Below are positions 37,797 through 49,260 of a stretch of DNA of 64,000 nucleotides, piece by piece; position 1 is the stretch's first letter; each line of letters begins with the position of its first letter. The DNA is taken from assembly GCA_028023455.1 (NCBI GenBank), contig JAQFVV010012418.1:6321244-6385243 (forward strand). Reading direction: 5' to 3'. The notes beneath the pieces are model-generated. The model worked only from the letters and a program-made list of their open reading frames with translations. It had not been told where the DNA came from and did no database searches. A program made the translations under genes and the position numbers. This stretch comes from Epiperipatus broadwayi. Taxonomy: Eukaryota; Onychophora; Udeonychophora; Euonychophora; Peripatidae.

Positions 37797-40466
37797 CAGT
37801 GGTATTCAAACATTTTAGCAGCATGACCCCACATGGGACATCGAGGTAACATGCCGACCCAAAATTTAAAAAAATCAATAATCTAATTCTAATTGTCAAA
37901 AACTAGAACTAGGTAGTATTAAAAATTAAGAAGATGTTAATTTATTTTTTATTTCATACAAAATAAACGTAAGTGTCAATACAAGTACAATAAATTGAAA
38001 ATCAACTCTGTAGTTACCAAAATATTAGGTTGAAAAATTGACTAGTATTAATCATTTATAACTAGTTAAATTAAAATACGGCATATAACACATAGGAGCT
38101 TAAAAAAATTCAGTTTAAAAAACTACAAAAGGAAAATATTTAATGAGATCTATGAGCCTGTTTCTTGTTTACAAGTATGGATATTTCTTGCTCTATTTTG
38201 CTCAATTTGAGTCTTAAGGGTGGCTCTATTGCTAATTTGTTTTGGTATTTAGATTTTAGGTAGAGAAATTGGGAAAATCCCATCTTACACATATAAAATA
38301 AGGCAAATGGTAATAATACCTTTAGAGTTGCATCAGACAGTTCTGTATATTCATTTCAAACTTTAAGCCAAAAAGTACTCAATTCAAGTTCTTTGAAAAC
38401 AAATTTTAATTCTTCATCAGATGATAACTCAGTTAGTTTTTCGCTTAAATGAAATGATAAATTTTTGAGTAATACACACTGAAAGGAATTTTGAATTCAT
38501 TCAGAGTCAGAAAAATCTTCTGGAAAATAAGTATTAAATTGACATTTATGATCTGTCAAATGAGTTGTTAAATCTTTAATAACTGATTGAATAACTTTTA
38601 GTTTGTTTTCTATGACAAAACTTTCTAAAGTAGGAAATGCTGCAAAATTTATCTCCTTGCAGTACGAGCACCACAAATCTATTTTCTTTGTAAAGGCTTT
38701 AATTTTATCATTGGCCATAAATATATTTAATTGTTCACCTTGAAGACTTAAATTCAACTCGTTCAACTTGAGAAAAATATCACTTAAGGAAGCTAACCTA
38801 CATAGCCATTTGCTTCATTAGTTAAAGTGTCTAAATTTTTTATCTTTATTATTGTCATTTAAAAACAGAAACACCTTATCTTGAAGTTCAAATAGTCTCA
38901 TTAGGATGCTACCCTTCGAAAGTCATTGCACCTCTGTATGTAAAAGAAGCTGCTGATGTTCACTGCCCATTTCTCTGCATATATGCAAAAAAATTCTTTA
39001 ATTCAAATGACATGACTTTATAACATTTATTATTTTAATTCCAATATCTAAGACAAACTTTAAGTTCAGTGGCATGTTTTTTGATACAAGCACTTCTCTA
39101 TGAATCATACAGTGAACCAAGGTTATATTAAGTGAGACTTCTTTGATTTGGGATAGAAGTCCACTGTGTTTTCCAACAAGCTCCATTACTGCACACCCCC
39201 ACATAATTTCCCAAGAAATATTGTTTCCCATGATGTAAGAATTTGCCAATTTAAATATTTCTTCTCCCATATTCCATTGTAGTTCCTTGCAAAAAAGAAA
39301 GGTTTTTTCAACTTCATTTTTGTATTCATATTTTGCAAAACAAATTAGTTGTGCAGCGTTTTGGCAATCAGTGGATTCATCCAACTGAAGACTGATAAAT
39401 TTACTTTTTTAAATTCTGATTGTTTTCTTCCCACATTATCTGCCATTTCGACTATTCTGTGACCAATTGTTGTATCAGAGAGTGGTATTTGATATATCTG
39501 TTGCTTTTCCTTTTCACCAACATAATGCCTAGTATATCTTGAGCTGCTGGAACAATTAACTCTTCAGAAATTATGTATGGCTTGCCAGATTTAGCTATAT
39601 GACAACTTACTTGGTAAGAAGCCTCCAATGCTTTTTTATTAATATCAGTAAAAGTATACATAAAGTTTTGCTATTTTTTTCTGAGAAAATTCAATGGTTT
39701 TATCTTTGGATTCTGGGTGTTTGGTGTGTAGGTGCCTCTGCAGTTTATTTGGTTTCAGTGACTCATTTGACAGTACTGCCAGGTAAATAAGGTATTTAGC
39801 CCTTGGTTTATCATCTTTGGTGCATACAAAACCATATTTTATAAACTCATTGTCAAACTTACAAACTCATTTGTTTGCTTTTACTTTTTTATATCTCGAC
39901 TCTATAGAAGCAGAAGCTTCCAAACATATTTGGTCAGTGTCAGAAGTTAAAACAGCCAAAATCGAAGTGCTCTTATCATCATTTGTTTCTTCATTGTCTA
40001 TTTTTTCAACTATCCTACCAGTTTTTAGCCACTTATCCATGAGGATTCATAAAATTTATAACTTTAAAAGCAGTCTGTTTTTCACAAATACTAAGTTAAG
40101 AAAGAAATTTTATACTAAAATAATAATTAAACTCACAAATGTGCCATGATGGCAATGTAAATAGAATATGCACTATCATTACTTGTTTGCCAAATTGTGA
40201 TTTTCTGAAAGCAATGTTACACGATGTCATCCGAGACATATCCAAACCTCTATCTCTTTGAAGTTGTTATTTTTAAAATAGAGTAATCTTCTAGAATTTA
40301 ATGAAATTTCACATTTTAAAAATTAATATTTTTTCTCAAAAATTTTTGTCAATGATGTATTTGTAATCAATTAAATTTATTTACAATTTTTTCATCCATC
40401 TTGCGACCCCAAGGTAATTTTTTGTGACCCCATTTGGGGTCACGACCCATAGATTGAATATCACTG
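37797..40466 (-). mobile_element. hAT DNA transposon, Buster-like, with TIRs and TSD
   Basis: The left end CAGTGGTATTCAAACATTTT and the right end, reverse-complemented, CAGTGATATTCAATC are flanked by an exact 8-bp repeat GTTTATAG (37789-37796 and 40467-40474). The subterminal GACCCC blocks also pair. The 2670-bp length and - strand transposase remnants running from BED finger to C-terminus show a nearly full-length but decayed copy. Confidence 0.95.
38150..40050 (-). pseudogene. ZBED5-like hAT transposase, decayed
   Basis: On the - strand, from 40040 down: KWLKTGRIVEK, a BED-finger remnant (LSNESLKPNKLQRHL then HTKHPE), a helix with EASYQVSCHIAKSGKPY (39661-39452), MDESTDCQNAAQLICF holding the first catalytic Asp (39384), GKHSGLL and LVHCMIHREVL. 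Then NELNLSLQGEQLNIFM (38766-38497), YFPEDF, and at about 38270-38150 a C-terminal KSKYQNKL...LRLKLS segment. This is the domain order of Buster/ZBED5 transposases. In the BED finger the cysteine pair before LSNES reads without Cys, so zinc binding is lost; frameshifts and stops separate the blocks. + strand frames at 39599 and 39817 are shadows. Confidence 0.85.
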
Positions 40467-41042
40467 GTTTATAGAGTTATTGATTCCTGGTCTAGATTTG
40501 TGTATAAAAGTTATATGAAGTAGGGCTTTATGTTTAGTGTTATGAACATCCAGATGATGATGATCCTGTTTAGTGAAAAAGGAATATCCTTTAAAGTTCA
40601 TGCACTACATTTCATTTGATCTATTATTCCCTTAGAAATTAAGTTTATGGTTGGCCAGTACATTAATGGTACTAAATGTCAGAGCATTGATGATGGTCAG
40701 GATGTTTTTAGTGTCTCTGCATTATTTTATTTATTGTTGTATTTTGATGGAGTAGCATCTAAGTATGTACATCCAGATAATTATTGTTTGTATTCCTGCC
40801 CTAGGTTTAGCAGTGGCTAAATAATTAGCCTGGTTTATATTATACCACTTTCAAATACAATCGATTTATTTTTATTGTTGATCATTCATGACGATGAATG
40901 TTTATTACTTTTGAATAATGGTGATGAACTTATAGTTAGTTCTGTGTTAATCTCTCATGCTCATTTTTTATATTTAATTTTATATTTTATTGGGGAATGA
41001 GAATGGTTTCCCATCTTACAATTCAGCCCTAACATATGGTCC

Positions 41043-41252
41043 TGTTACAAATGACTACTCAATTGTGGGACCACTATTTTCTTAGAATTTAACTGTGGGA
41101 CCTTGTAACCCCAGTTTCTTTTTGTATTAACTCTCTATTTTCTATATGGTTACAAATGGCAACTCAATTATGAGACCTTGTAACCATAGATTCTCTGTTA
41201 CTACTTAAATGGCATACATCATAAATTGAGTAGTTGTTTGTAATACTTCATA
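41043..41252. mobile_element. Possible MITE with GTTACAAAT ends
   Basis: GTTACAAATGACTACTCAATT occurs near 41045, a variant GTTACAAATGGCAACTCAATT near 41151, and the inverted form AAATTGAGTAGTTGTTTGTAA near 41226. Outer inverted copies plus an internal direct copy suggest a small non-autonomous element with a rearranged interior. Confidence 0.5.
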
Positions 41253-42019
41253 AATTTATGATAATTATTTTTTTATAAAAATTAATTGTTTATAACATTT
41301 AAAAAAATGCACTGTCATGTCTGAAGCAGGATCAAATAAATGGCTTTGTTTTTACAACTTCCAAAAAGAACAAGAAAATGAATATTGTTTTATAAAAACA
41401 AAGAAATATATCTTTTGTGTAATCACAACATAACTATTAAAAAATAAAACATTGAAATACATTTTAAGAAGTTGTGTAAAGAAATACAGTCTCAATCTTT
41501 TCATTAAGATATATCTAGTAAAAGATACCATAATAGTTTGTGTAATTATAATACAATTTTATAAATAAACTATTATTACTTTAATAAACTAATTTTTATT
41601 AAATAAATAAATTATTATTTTTATAATTATATGTATTATAATAATTATATTATAATAGTTCACTTTAATTATATTTGTTATTTCATCCTATTGATTTCTA
41701 GCTATTTCTCCAGTTGGAACAAGTATTAGACTCCTGGTTCAAATCTTATAGAATCTTTATTAGTTTGAAAAATGTGTAAATACATTTGTAATTTTATTAA
41801 AATTATTTACTATCAACAAATATGAATTATCAAAAGATAATAAAATTAACATTAACTGAAAATTGTTTTTTTAATGCTTTTATTGATTTGGAAAATCTGT
41901 TGGTTTTTTAGCTTTTGATCTTTTTCAAGTTAGAATGAAATTTTAAAATTGAGATTTAGTATTTGTCTGAAGGTTTGTAATGATGGTATATTATAAGATG
42001 TGTTATGTTGGACTAAATT

Positions 42020-42275
42020 CCATATTCAAGAATCTAAAGGTGTGAGTTCAACTTCTAAGTGAATATTGTCACTGTGCATATAAGCCAGCAACACTGAAAA
42101 AGAGCGGATAATAATACTACTCAAAATGATATGTAATTACTAACCTGTATTGTCTATTTGTGTGTGTTATTATTAACAAGTTGTTTGTATTTGGAAAGTT
42201 TAAAAGTTTCTATACATTCAACATTTACTCATAAATGATGGAAGTAGTCCAACATAACACATCTTTGAGATTTAG
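42020..42275 (+). mobile_element. SINE-like element, diverged copy
   Basis: ATTCAAGAATCTAAAGG, a B-box-like GAGTTCAACTTC, body GCGGATAATAATACTACTCAA and tail ATGGAAGTAGTCCAACATAAC follow the same order as the element at 27312-27593, at lower identity. A piece of the tail in inverted orientation lies just upstream (about 41965-42012). Confidence 0.55.
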
Positions 42276-43091
42276 TATATTTAAATTTAATAGAATTGCT
42301 TGAAATTTGATATATAACTATGTTATGTCACCCTAATCCATTTAAAACACTTATCTTTTCAGTATATCAACTAGTTTGATATATATAGAACAGAGGATGG
42401 GGAAAATATAAAAAATATTCAATAATTTTACTTTTTTGCAGTTAACAGTTATTTTTAAGACTTTCATTTGTTTAAAATAATGACAACAACAGGGCAGTTT
42501 ATTTTTTTTTTACATTTCAATTTAATATTTCTTAAATCTTTTTAAATTTTTAATGTATATATCATATTTATAATCTATACATAATTATATATATATACAA
42601 TAAATCAGTAACTAAGTTTTCTATTTAAAATTTAATATTTTTAATTCAAAACAATTGTTTAAAAAAAAAGTAAACTAGATAAATTATCTAAAACAATCAT
42701 GAAAAGTTAAAGTGAAAAGTTGAAGTTAAAAAGATCGCAATTTTATTTTTTTAGCAATTTTTTTAAAAAATAACTTTTAAAATAAAAATAAATCTATCAA
42801 TTTAAATAATATATTTAGTTACTGATTTATTATATATATAATTAAGAACACATACTAAATATATATTTAGTATATGCATATTTTTTCTATATAAGTCATT
42901 AGATATTTCTTATGTCCAGAAATTAATTAAGTCAGTCTATATTTTTTATAACAAGTTCTTGTTATATACATATATCAACTATAAGTATCCAGCCAATTTA
43001 AAGTGCAATATAGTTTTACATTTTCATTTATGGCATCAATACTAAAAACTTAAAAATGGTAGAAATAATTTATATATATATATATATATTG

Positions 43092-43351
43092 AATGCTTTC
43101 ATTGATTGTGCACCAAAAAGGAATAAAATAATTGTTTCTTCAACCGCAATTGAAGTCTTTAGATTTAACTTGAAATAAAAGCATGGAGGGAGAGGGGGAT
43201 CCAAAAATTAATTATCATTACCTATATTTTATAACAAGGGATTGACTTAATTAATTTCTGGACCTCCCTTTTATTTCAAATTAAATCTAAAAACTCCAAT
43301 TGTGTTTGAAGAAATTTTTTTTTTTTTTAATGCACAGTCAATAAAAGCATT
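43092..43351. mobile_element. Foldback (long inverted repeat) element, copy 2
   Basis: The left arm (43092-43182) and right arm (43268-43351) are imperfect reverse complements, with outer ends AATGCTTTCATTGATTGTGC and GCACAGTCAATAAAAGCATT. The inner arms carry TTGTTTCTTCAACCGCAATT and ACTTGAAATAAAAG, shared with the copy at 20527-20767. Nearly the whole element can fold into one hairpin. Confidence 0.8.
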
Positions 43352-45111
43352 TATTATAACATTTTTTATCTCTATTATATTATATATAAAAAAATAACAT
43401 TAAAGAAATGAATTTAATTGACATTTACTTAAAAAATAATTGTATTTCTTTGGATTTCTACAATAATGTTTTAGTATGTGAAATATGTGATAACAATAAA
43501 ATGGTAATATTTGAGAAAAAATTTTTTAGAGGTATTTTAATTTAAAAAATATAAAACATAAATAATTTTACAAAAAAAGAAGAAAATAAAAATAGGTTTT
43601 TTAGGAGTTGGTGTTTAAAAACTAAATGTTAGAATTATGCTTCTACAGAAAAAAATATTGGAAAATTCAACCTTAAGATTAAAACTATTTTTTTAATTAG
43701 TTTTTTAAATAAAAAAAAAGATTATGGAATTTGAACCAGGGGTCCAATACCAGATTCCAACATCTTTCCAAAAGTAAGTAAATATTCTTTGTAAGTCAAG
43801 TCTAGACGATATTATGTCATACCATATTATATTTTGATAACATCATTTTTCTTCCTTTTGTTCACAATACCTCTTAAAAATTTTTATTGTGTACATGCTT
43901 TCAAATAAATTGGCCATCCCTGCTTTACATACTCATGGTATGGGCATAGATATTACTATATCCTTAAATTACTTAGTTTGCTAATGCTCTATTTTTTCAT
44001 TAATTATCTTGATTAAATAATTTTCTAATAAATAGTGTTTATAATATACTAATTCATAGTAAAAATATCGAAAATATAAAAATTTATCTAAAGGAAAAAA
44101 GTTTGTAGTATTTTATCAATTGCAGATTTAAATTTAAAATTGACTTCTAACAAATAAAAATTTAAATACAAAATGTGATGACTTTATTATCCTTAAAATA
44201 AATAATAAGTCTGTAAATAAAAGCTGTGAAGTCATTCACTATCACACTAATTTAACTACAAAAGTTCATCAATTTTCTTCTAGTGAATAAAATTTATTTT
44301 TTAAATATATTCAGATTTTGCAGGCATAGTTTATCTTTTCTATGGATCAAATTTAATAAATTAGCATCTTTTATTTATGTAATATGAATTATTTGATACT
44401 ATTAGTAATTTCTTGTAGTGGTAAATCTGTTGAACTCAGTAGTGATAGTTTCTGTCCATATTGAGCATCTAGAGTCATTTTTTAAACATTTGTCAAGAGT
44501 TTATTTTGTGTATTGATATTTCTCAGATAGGTATTTAATATTTATCTAAACACCATTCAGATGTTATATAATTTTATTTTATATAAATACAAACTCTTTT
44601 GATGCACATTATAACTTACAACATATTAATAAAAGTATCATATCATAATTTGGTAGTAGGATTCACAATATTATTAGGTTTTCCTAAATTTATAATGCTA
44701 AAATAAATTGTTATGGGATAACAAGCATTGTTAAAATACCACCAATGTTGAAGTCTTATTATTTGGTTATATTACTGTATTTCTACATATTCCATTTTGT
44801 CTTAGTATAAGAATTAACAAACATTATAAAAGTTTCCATTTTATTTTCTACATACCTTGTATGTGAATAACTGTGTTTGCAAATATGTATGAATAAGAGA
44901 GAGAATAAATATCTTAAAGAAGCACAAATATGTTCAGTACTTATAATGACTGAGTTTAATTGTCTGAAACAATCAGTGATTGCTATATCACATCATCATT
45001 TTAAATATTTCTGTTTAGTGTATAATTTTAAATTTATAAGTAGACTTTAATTAATGAAACTTGAAATTATTATTAAAAAGTAATAAGGATTTAAAAAAAA
45101 TTAATTTATAG

Positions 45112-45218
45112 ATCATGGTGAGTGTGATTGTAAAAAATGCAAATGTTTTCCTGGTTGGACTGGAGAATTTTGTGAAGAATCAACAGATAAATCTCCCTGT
45201 TTCAATGAATCTGGAAAT
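45112..45218 (+). CDS. Integrin beta exon: I-EGF3
   Basis: A 107-bp exon lies between acceptor TTTATAG and donor GTAAGA. Joined to the single base left by the previous exon it reads DHGECDCKKCKCFPGWTGEF, then CEESTDKSPC and FNESGN. The GxCxCxxCxCxPGWTGxFC pattern is a complete I-EGF core. The usual CxC after the glycine-turn is CEE here, so the seventh cysteine of the module is missing while the eighth (in SPC) is kept. NES is a possible glycosylation site. The exon ends in phase 0. An opposite-strand frame over 45113-45301 is a shadow. Confidence 0.92.
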
Positions 45219-46304
45219 GTAAGATTTCTTTCACTTTTGAATTTGTTTTTATGTTTACAAATTATGGTATCTCTTTTTGTTTTTGGATTAATGAAAGTCA
45301 TAAAACAAAAGTAGGTTTTTAATAATAATAACTGAAAATTATTTATTTTATACTATAATATTTATTAAACATATGCACACAACAATATTTTATATTAGGA
45401 GTTGGAACTTGGACCTAATTATTCTTATTTTTTATTTATTTGCTATAGTAAATTTTTTTGTCTTATCCAAAGTAGGCATTATAAAAAATATTTATTAAAA
45501 TATATAATGCATACAATGCTAAAGGGAGTATATTGTTAGTATTCATTGTTTACTATGCTGAAGAAGCAATAGTCATTAAATCACTGATTTTTTAAAAAAG
45601 TATGAATAAAAAAAATTAAAAAAACACTTTATTTATAAAAAAATGCAAGAAAAACTACAAATTTATTTTCTTCAGCTTTCACAAACAGATACATGAGGGT
45701 GCTCATGTTTAGAAATTCACTAGTCAGATTCCCAAAGAATTATTTAAATAAACTTATAACTAATAATCACTTTCTTGTATCACTGTTAATCCGTTCATCT
45801 GATCATCTTGCAATTAATCCTAACTTTCTTTTCTCAATATCAATAAATTAATCAAATATGACAAATAGATTAGCATTGATAAAAGAAAGAGGGTATTATT
45901 TGCAGATTTATTTAAAGGATTCTTTGAGAATTTGACTTGTGACTTTCTAAACATGATTGATCTTTTATTTGTAAAAACTGAATTTTTTTTTGCCTCTGTG
46001 TGATTAAAAGCATCTCTTTTTTTTTACTTTCTACTTTTTAATTTTATATAATTCCAAAAATTCACAATGAAGAAACATTAGATAAAATTTTAATACCACT
46101 AGATGGCATTACTATAAAAGAGTATTAAATCTTATATAATGCTAAAAAAAATTAATGTTTTATTAATTTTATTATCAAAAATTGTTTTCAAATCCTACAA
46201 AATGTATTGTCATCAGGAATGCATATGTTTGCAAAGTTTCATCAGAAATTGTGAAAAGATGAAAATTGAATTACAAGATTTTTCAAATGGATTTAAAAAA
46301 AAGT

Positions 46305-46359
46305 TAAATAAAAGCATATAATAATGAGAGAACTTCTCATTATTATATGCTTTTATTTA
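46305..46359. repeat. Perfect 25-bp inverted repeat with a 5-base loop
   Basis: The left arm 46305-46329 and right arm 46335-46359 are exact reverse complements (arm core AAGCATATAATAATGAGA). The loop is GAACT. The stem has no mismatch and stops abruptly at both ends. Confidence 0.95.
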
Positions 46360-49049
46360 TTTATTTTTTCAAAACATGCAGTAATGCAATTTGAAATCAT
46401 CTTTCTAAAACATATATTTTGTTAGTATTATATTATTGATATGTACATTAATCTAAAGAATTTTTAAGTATTACATTACTTTAGAGTTGTGAAGTATATA
46501 AAATTTTAACTCTTCTTTTTGCAATTTCTATTAGCACAGGAGTCAAGCAAACACATTTTGAAATGAGGATGTATCTAGAAATTCTCTACACCTATATCAA
46601 ATGAATTTTTAATGGATTTATTTTGCTGACAACTCATCTATGAATGAAAAAAGAAATCCATTCACATACTTTATCATTTGTTAGTTCCAAGAATTATTGT
46701 CAAAAAAATTAACTCCTGGCTAATTTTTCAAGTTTTGAGCCATACATAAGTTGAATTATCAATAGTTAAATTCTATTTTATATGATTTTAGGATATAAAT
46801 TCGTTGTGGGCAATATTTTGTATAATTATAATGTAAGAAGTTCATTATTTATTTGTTAACCTGATAAAGGTAAGTGATAGAGTAAAAACAATTAATAATT
46901 TTTTTATAAATGTTATGATATGGTTTGCTAATTTTTATTATTTATTAATTATAACTTCAGTTCCTCAATATCAATGAAGTTATCATCCCTTAGTTTCATT
47001 TACACATGGTTTGAAAAAATATTAAACAAAAATAATTAAAATTTATAAATTTTAATTTATAAATTTTATACCCATGTTCATATATCTGAGCCCCATCATA
47101 AATAATCTCTAAGCCATTTATTTATATGATACTCTTCATCATGGGGTTGTTGTCTCTCTTCCTCTTTAGTTGTTGTCTTTTTTATAATTCCATTATTCTA
47201 TTTATTAGTTAATTATTTTTATTCATATATAAAAATGTATAATTTTAAAATTAGGTTTGTGTCATAGATATGGATATCAAATAGGCAGTTATTATCCATA
47301 GTTTCGGATACCCACTAAAAAACTTTTTTTTCTCTAAGTAATTCATTATTGTTAACATCATAATAAAAAAAACTCTATGTGTTAAAAAACAACTCGACAA
47401 TATATATACTGTCCTAACAATTTACGACTTCAATATTGAGCTATAAATAAACTAAAAGCACCATTTGTTTTACTTCTAAATATGATGTTATACTTATTAA
47501 CAAAATTATTATAAAGGATTAACAAAGTTATTGAAAGAATAGGAAAGTCTGCAATAGTGTGCTTATTATTATCAGTCTAATTTTATTTCAGGAAAAATAT
47601 AAAGTGCTTATCATCACTTTAAATTTTTTATAAAATAGTCTGAATTTTTGAAAAGTTATATAAATATAAATGATTAAATTACAATAATGGATCGAAGTCT
47701 TAAGTCACCCATCCGTCTAACATCAGAAGTGATGAAATTCCTAATAACAAGATAGCTCAAAAGCAAGAAAAGAGCTTTGTTGATTTAGATCAAACAAGTA
47801 TGGCAATAAGATTCATCAAATCCTTCAAATATCATTTTTTTTATAATGCTCACTTATTTTTCATTTTTAAAAATAGTTTTTCAAAACATTTTTTCAGACA
47901 AGTTGTGTTTCTCATGTTCTCAGGATTTCAATCCCCTTGATTTATGATTTCGGAAATATTTGAAATAGATTTTATATAAATTTATACTATTAGTTTTTTT
48001 TTCTTTAGAGCTCATTGTTATTTATTAATTGTGAACATTTTTTATATTTGTAAACATAAATGCAATAAATTATTCAAATTGACTTAAGTTTGATATATCT
48101 AATCAATCTAATATTTCAGAATACAGTAATTTCATATAAACCTAGATGTAACATCTTTTTTTAAAAATATTAATAGTTCTTAGACATTCTAGCTTTTGTT
48201 TTCCAGACCTTTATATTATTTTTATCTATATATTTTTTTAATTATATAATATATTTTAAATATGCTAATCCCTATATAAAAATCACTGATATATAGAAGT
48301 TAAGGCAGTACATGTAGATAATATAAATTAAAATGATCTATAAAATAATAAAGATAATTTGGTTAAATTCTGCATTTATGTAGGAGCAATAATTCGTTTT
48401 AGTTATTCTTCTTACAAACTATATATTTTATGCTTGATTAATTAGTGGACACTAGATGCAAATACTTTAATTTTAGATCATCCTAATTGTTGGCTATTTA
48501 ACATCAATGATGAGCTTTAAAAACTAATTAGAAGATATGAATATATCACTACTATCTAGTGTTAATTGATGACTCAGGCTGCTCTATACAATTTTATTCA
48601 ATAGTATAGTGAAAGCATTTAAAGTTAAAGATTTTTGAATCAATATTCTATCTGTCACATTTGTTACTCAAGCATCATTCACTTATTTATTTTATTTCCA
48701 TTTCTCAAGTTTAAAATAGATTTTGGAATAATATAAATATAATGATTTACAGCTTCCAAAAGCTTATGTTAAATGTAATCAGGCTAAGTCATGACATGCC
48801 ATTTCTAAACCCATTTATAAAATATTACATTTAGTATTTTTTTAATTTTTATATAGAATAAATATATTTTTAGAACTTCTATTTTATGTCTATACTAGAA
48901 AAAGCATTATCTGTGATTTATTGACTGCAATAAAATTTTTGTTTCAGTTGGCTATGATAAATTATCTGAAATGTTCTTAGAAAAATGAATATATAGAAGC
49001 ATTTTATTATTATTATGAAAAATATTTGTAAAAATAGAAACTATAAATA

Positions 49050-49260
49050 AAGGAGATTATAATAAAGCAGACTGGTTTTACATTGGTAAAGGAATTAAAC
49101 TGTACTTCAAATTGCTTTCTATCTATTGAACTTGTTCACTGAATATGGAAAAAGTAAAACCAGGTTAAATGAAGAGAATAGTTATTCAGGAATAATAGTG
49201 AAAACAATAACTTTAACTATGCTGATGATATCAAATTTATAATTGAAAATGGAGAAGACT
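49050..49260 (+). pseudogene. RTE-like reverse transcriptase remnant
   Basis: The + strand reads DYNKADWFYIGKGIKLYF, then after shifts NNFNYADDIKFIIENGEDF. These correspond to the strand before the GVRQG motif and to the YADD active-site motif of RTE/BovB-type reverse transcriptases. Several stops and shifts separate them. Later bases to about 49500 may continue the element (CHLVKALVMK) but are poorly conserved. Confidence 0.45.

Larger units (their letters stand above)
40475..45111. other. Intron sequence with several repeats, no gene seen
   Basis: Holds a possible MITE at 41043-41252, a SINE-like copy at 42020-42275 and a foldback element at 43092-43351. B-box-like TGGTTCAAATC at about 41740 and ATTTGAACCAGG (- strand) at 43730 hint at more SINE fragments. 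The remainder is AT-rich. Confidence 0.4.

Noticed and set aside
43068-43090. TA dinucleotide run, with similar runs at 32045, 34360 and 54625
   Set aside because: Ordinary microsatellites of an AT-rich genome.
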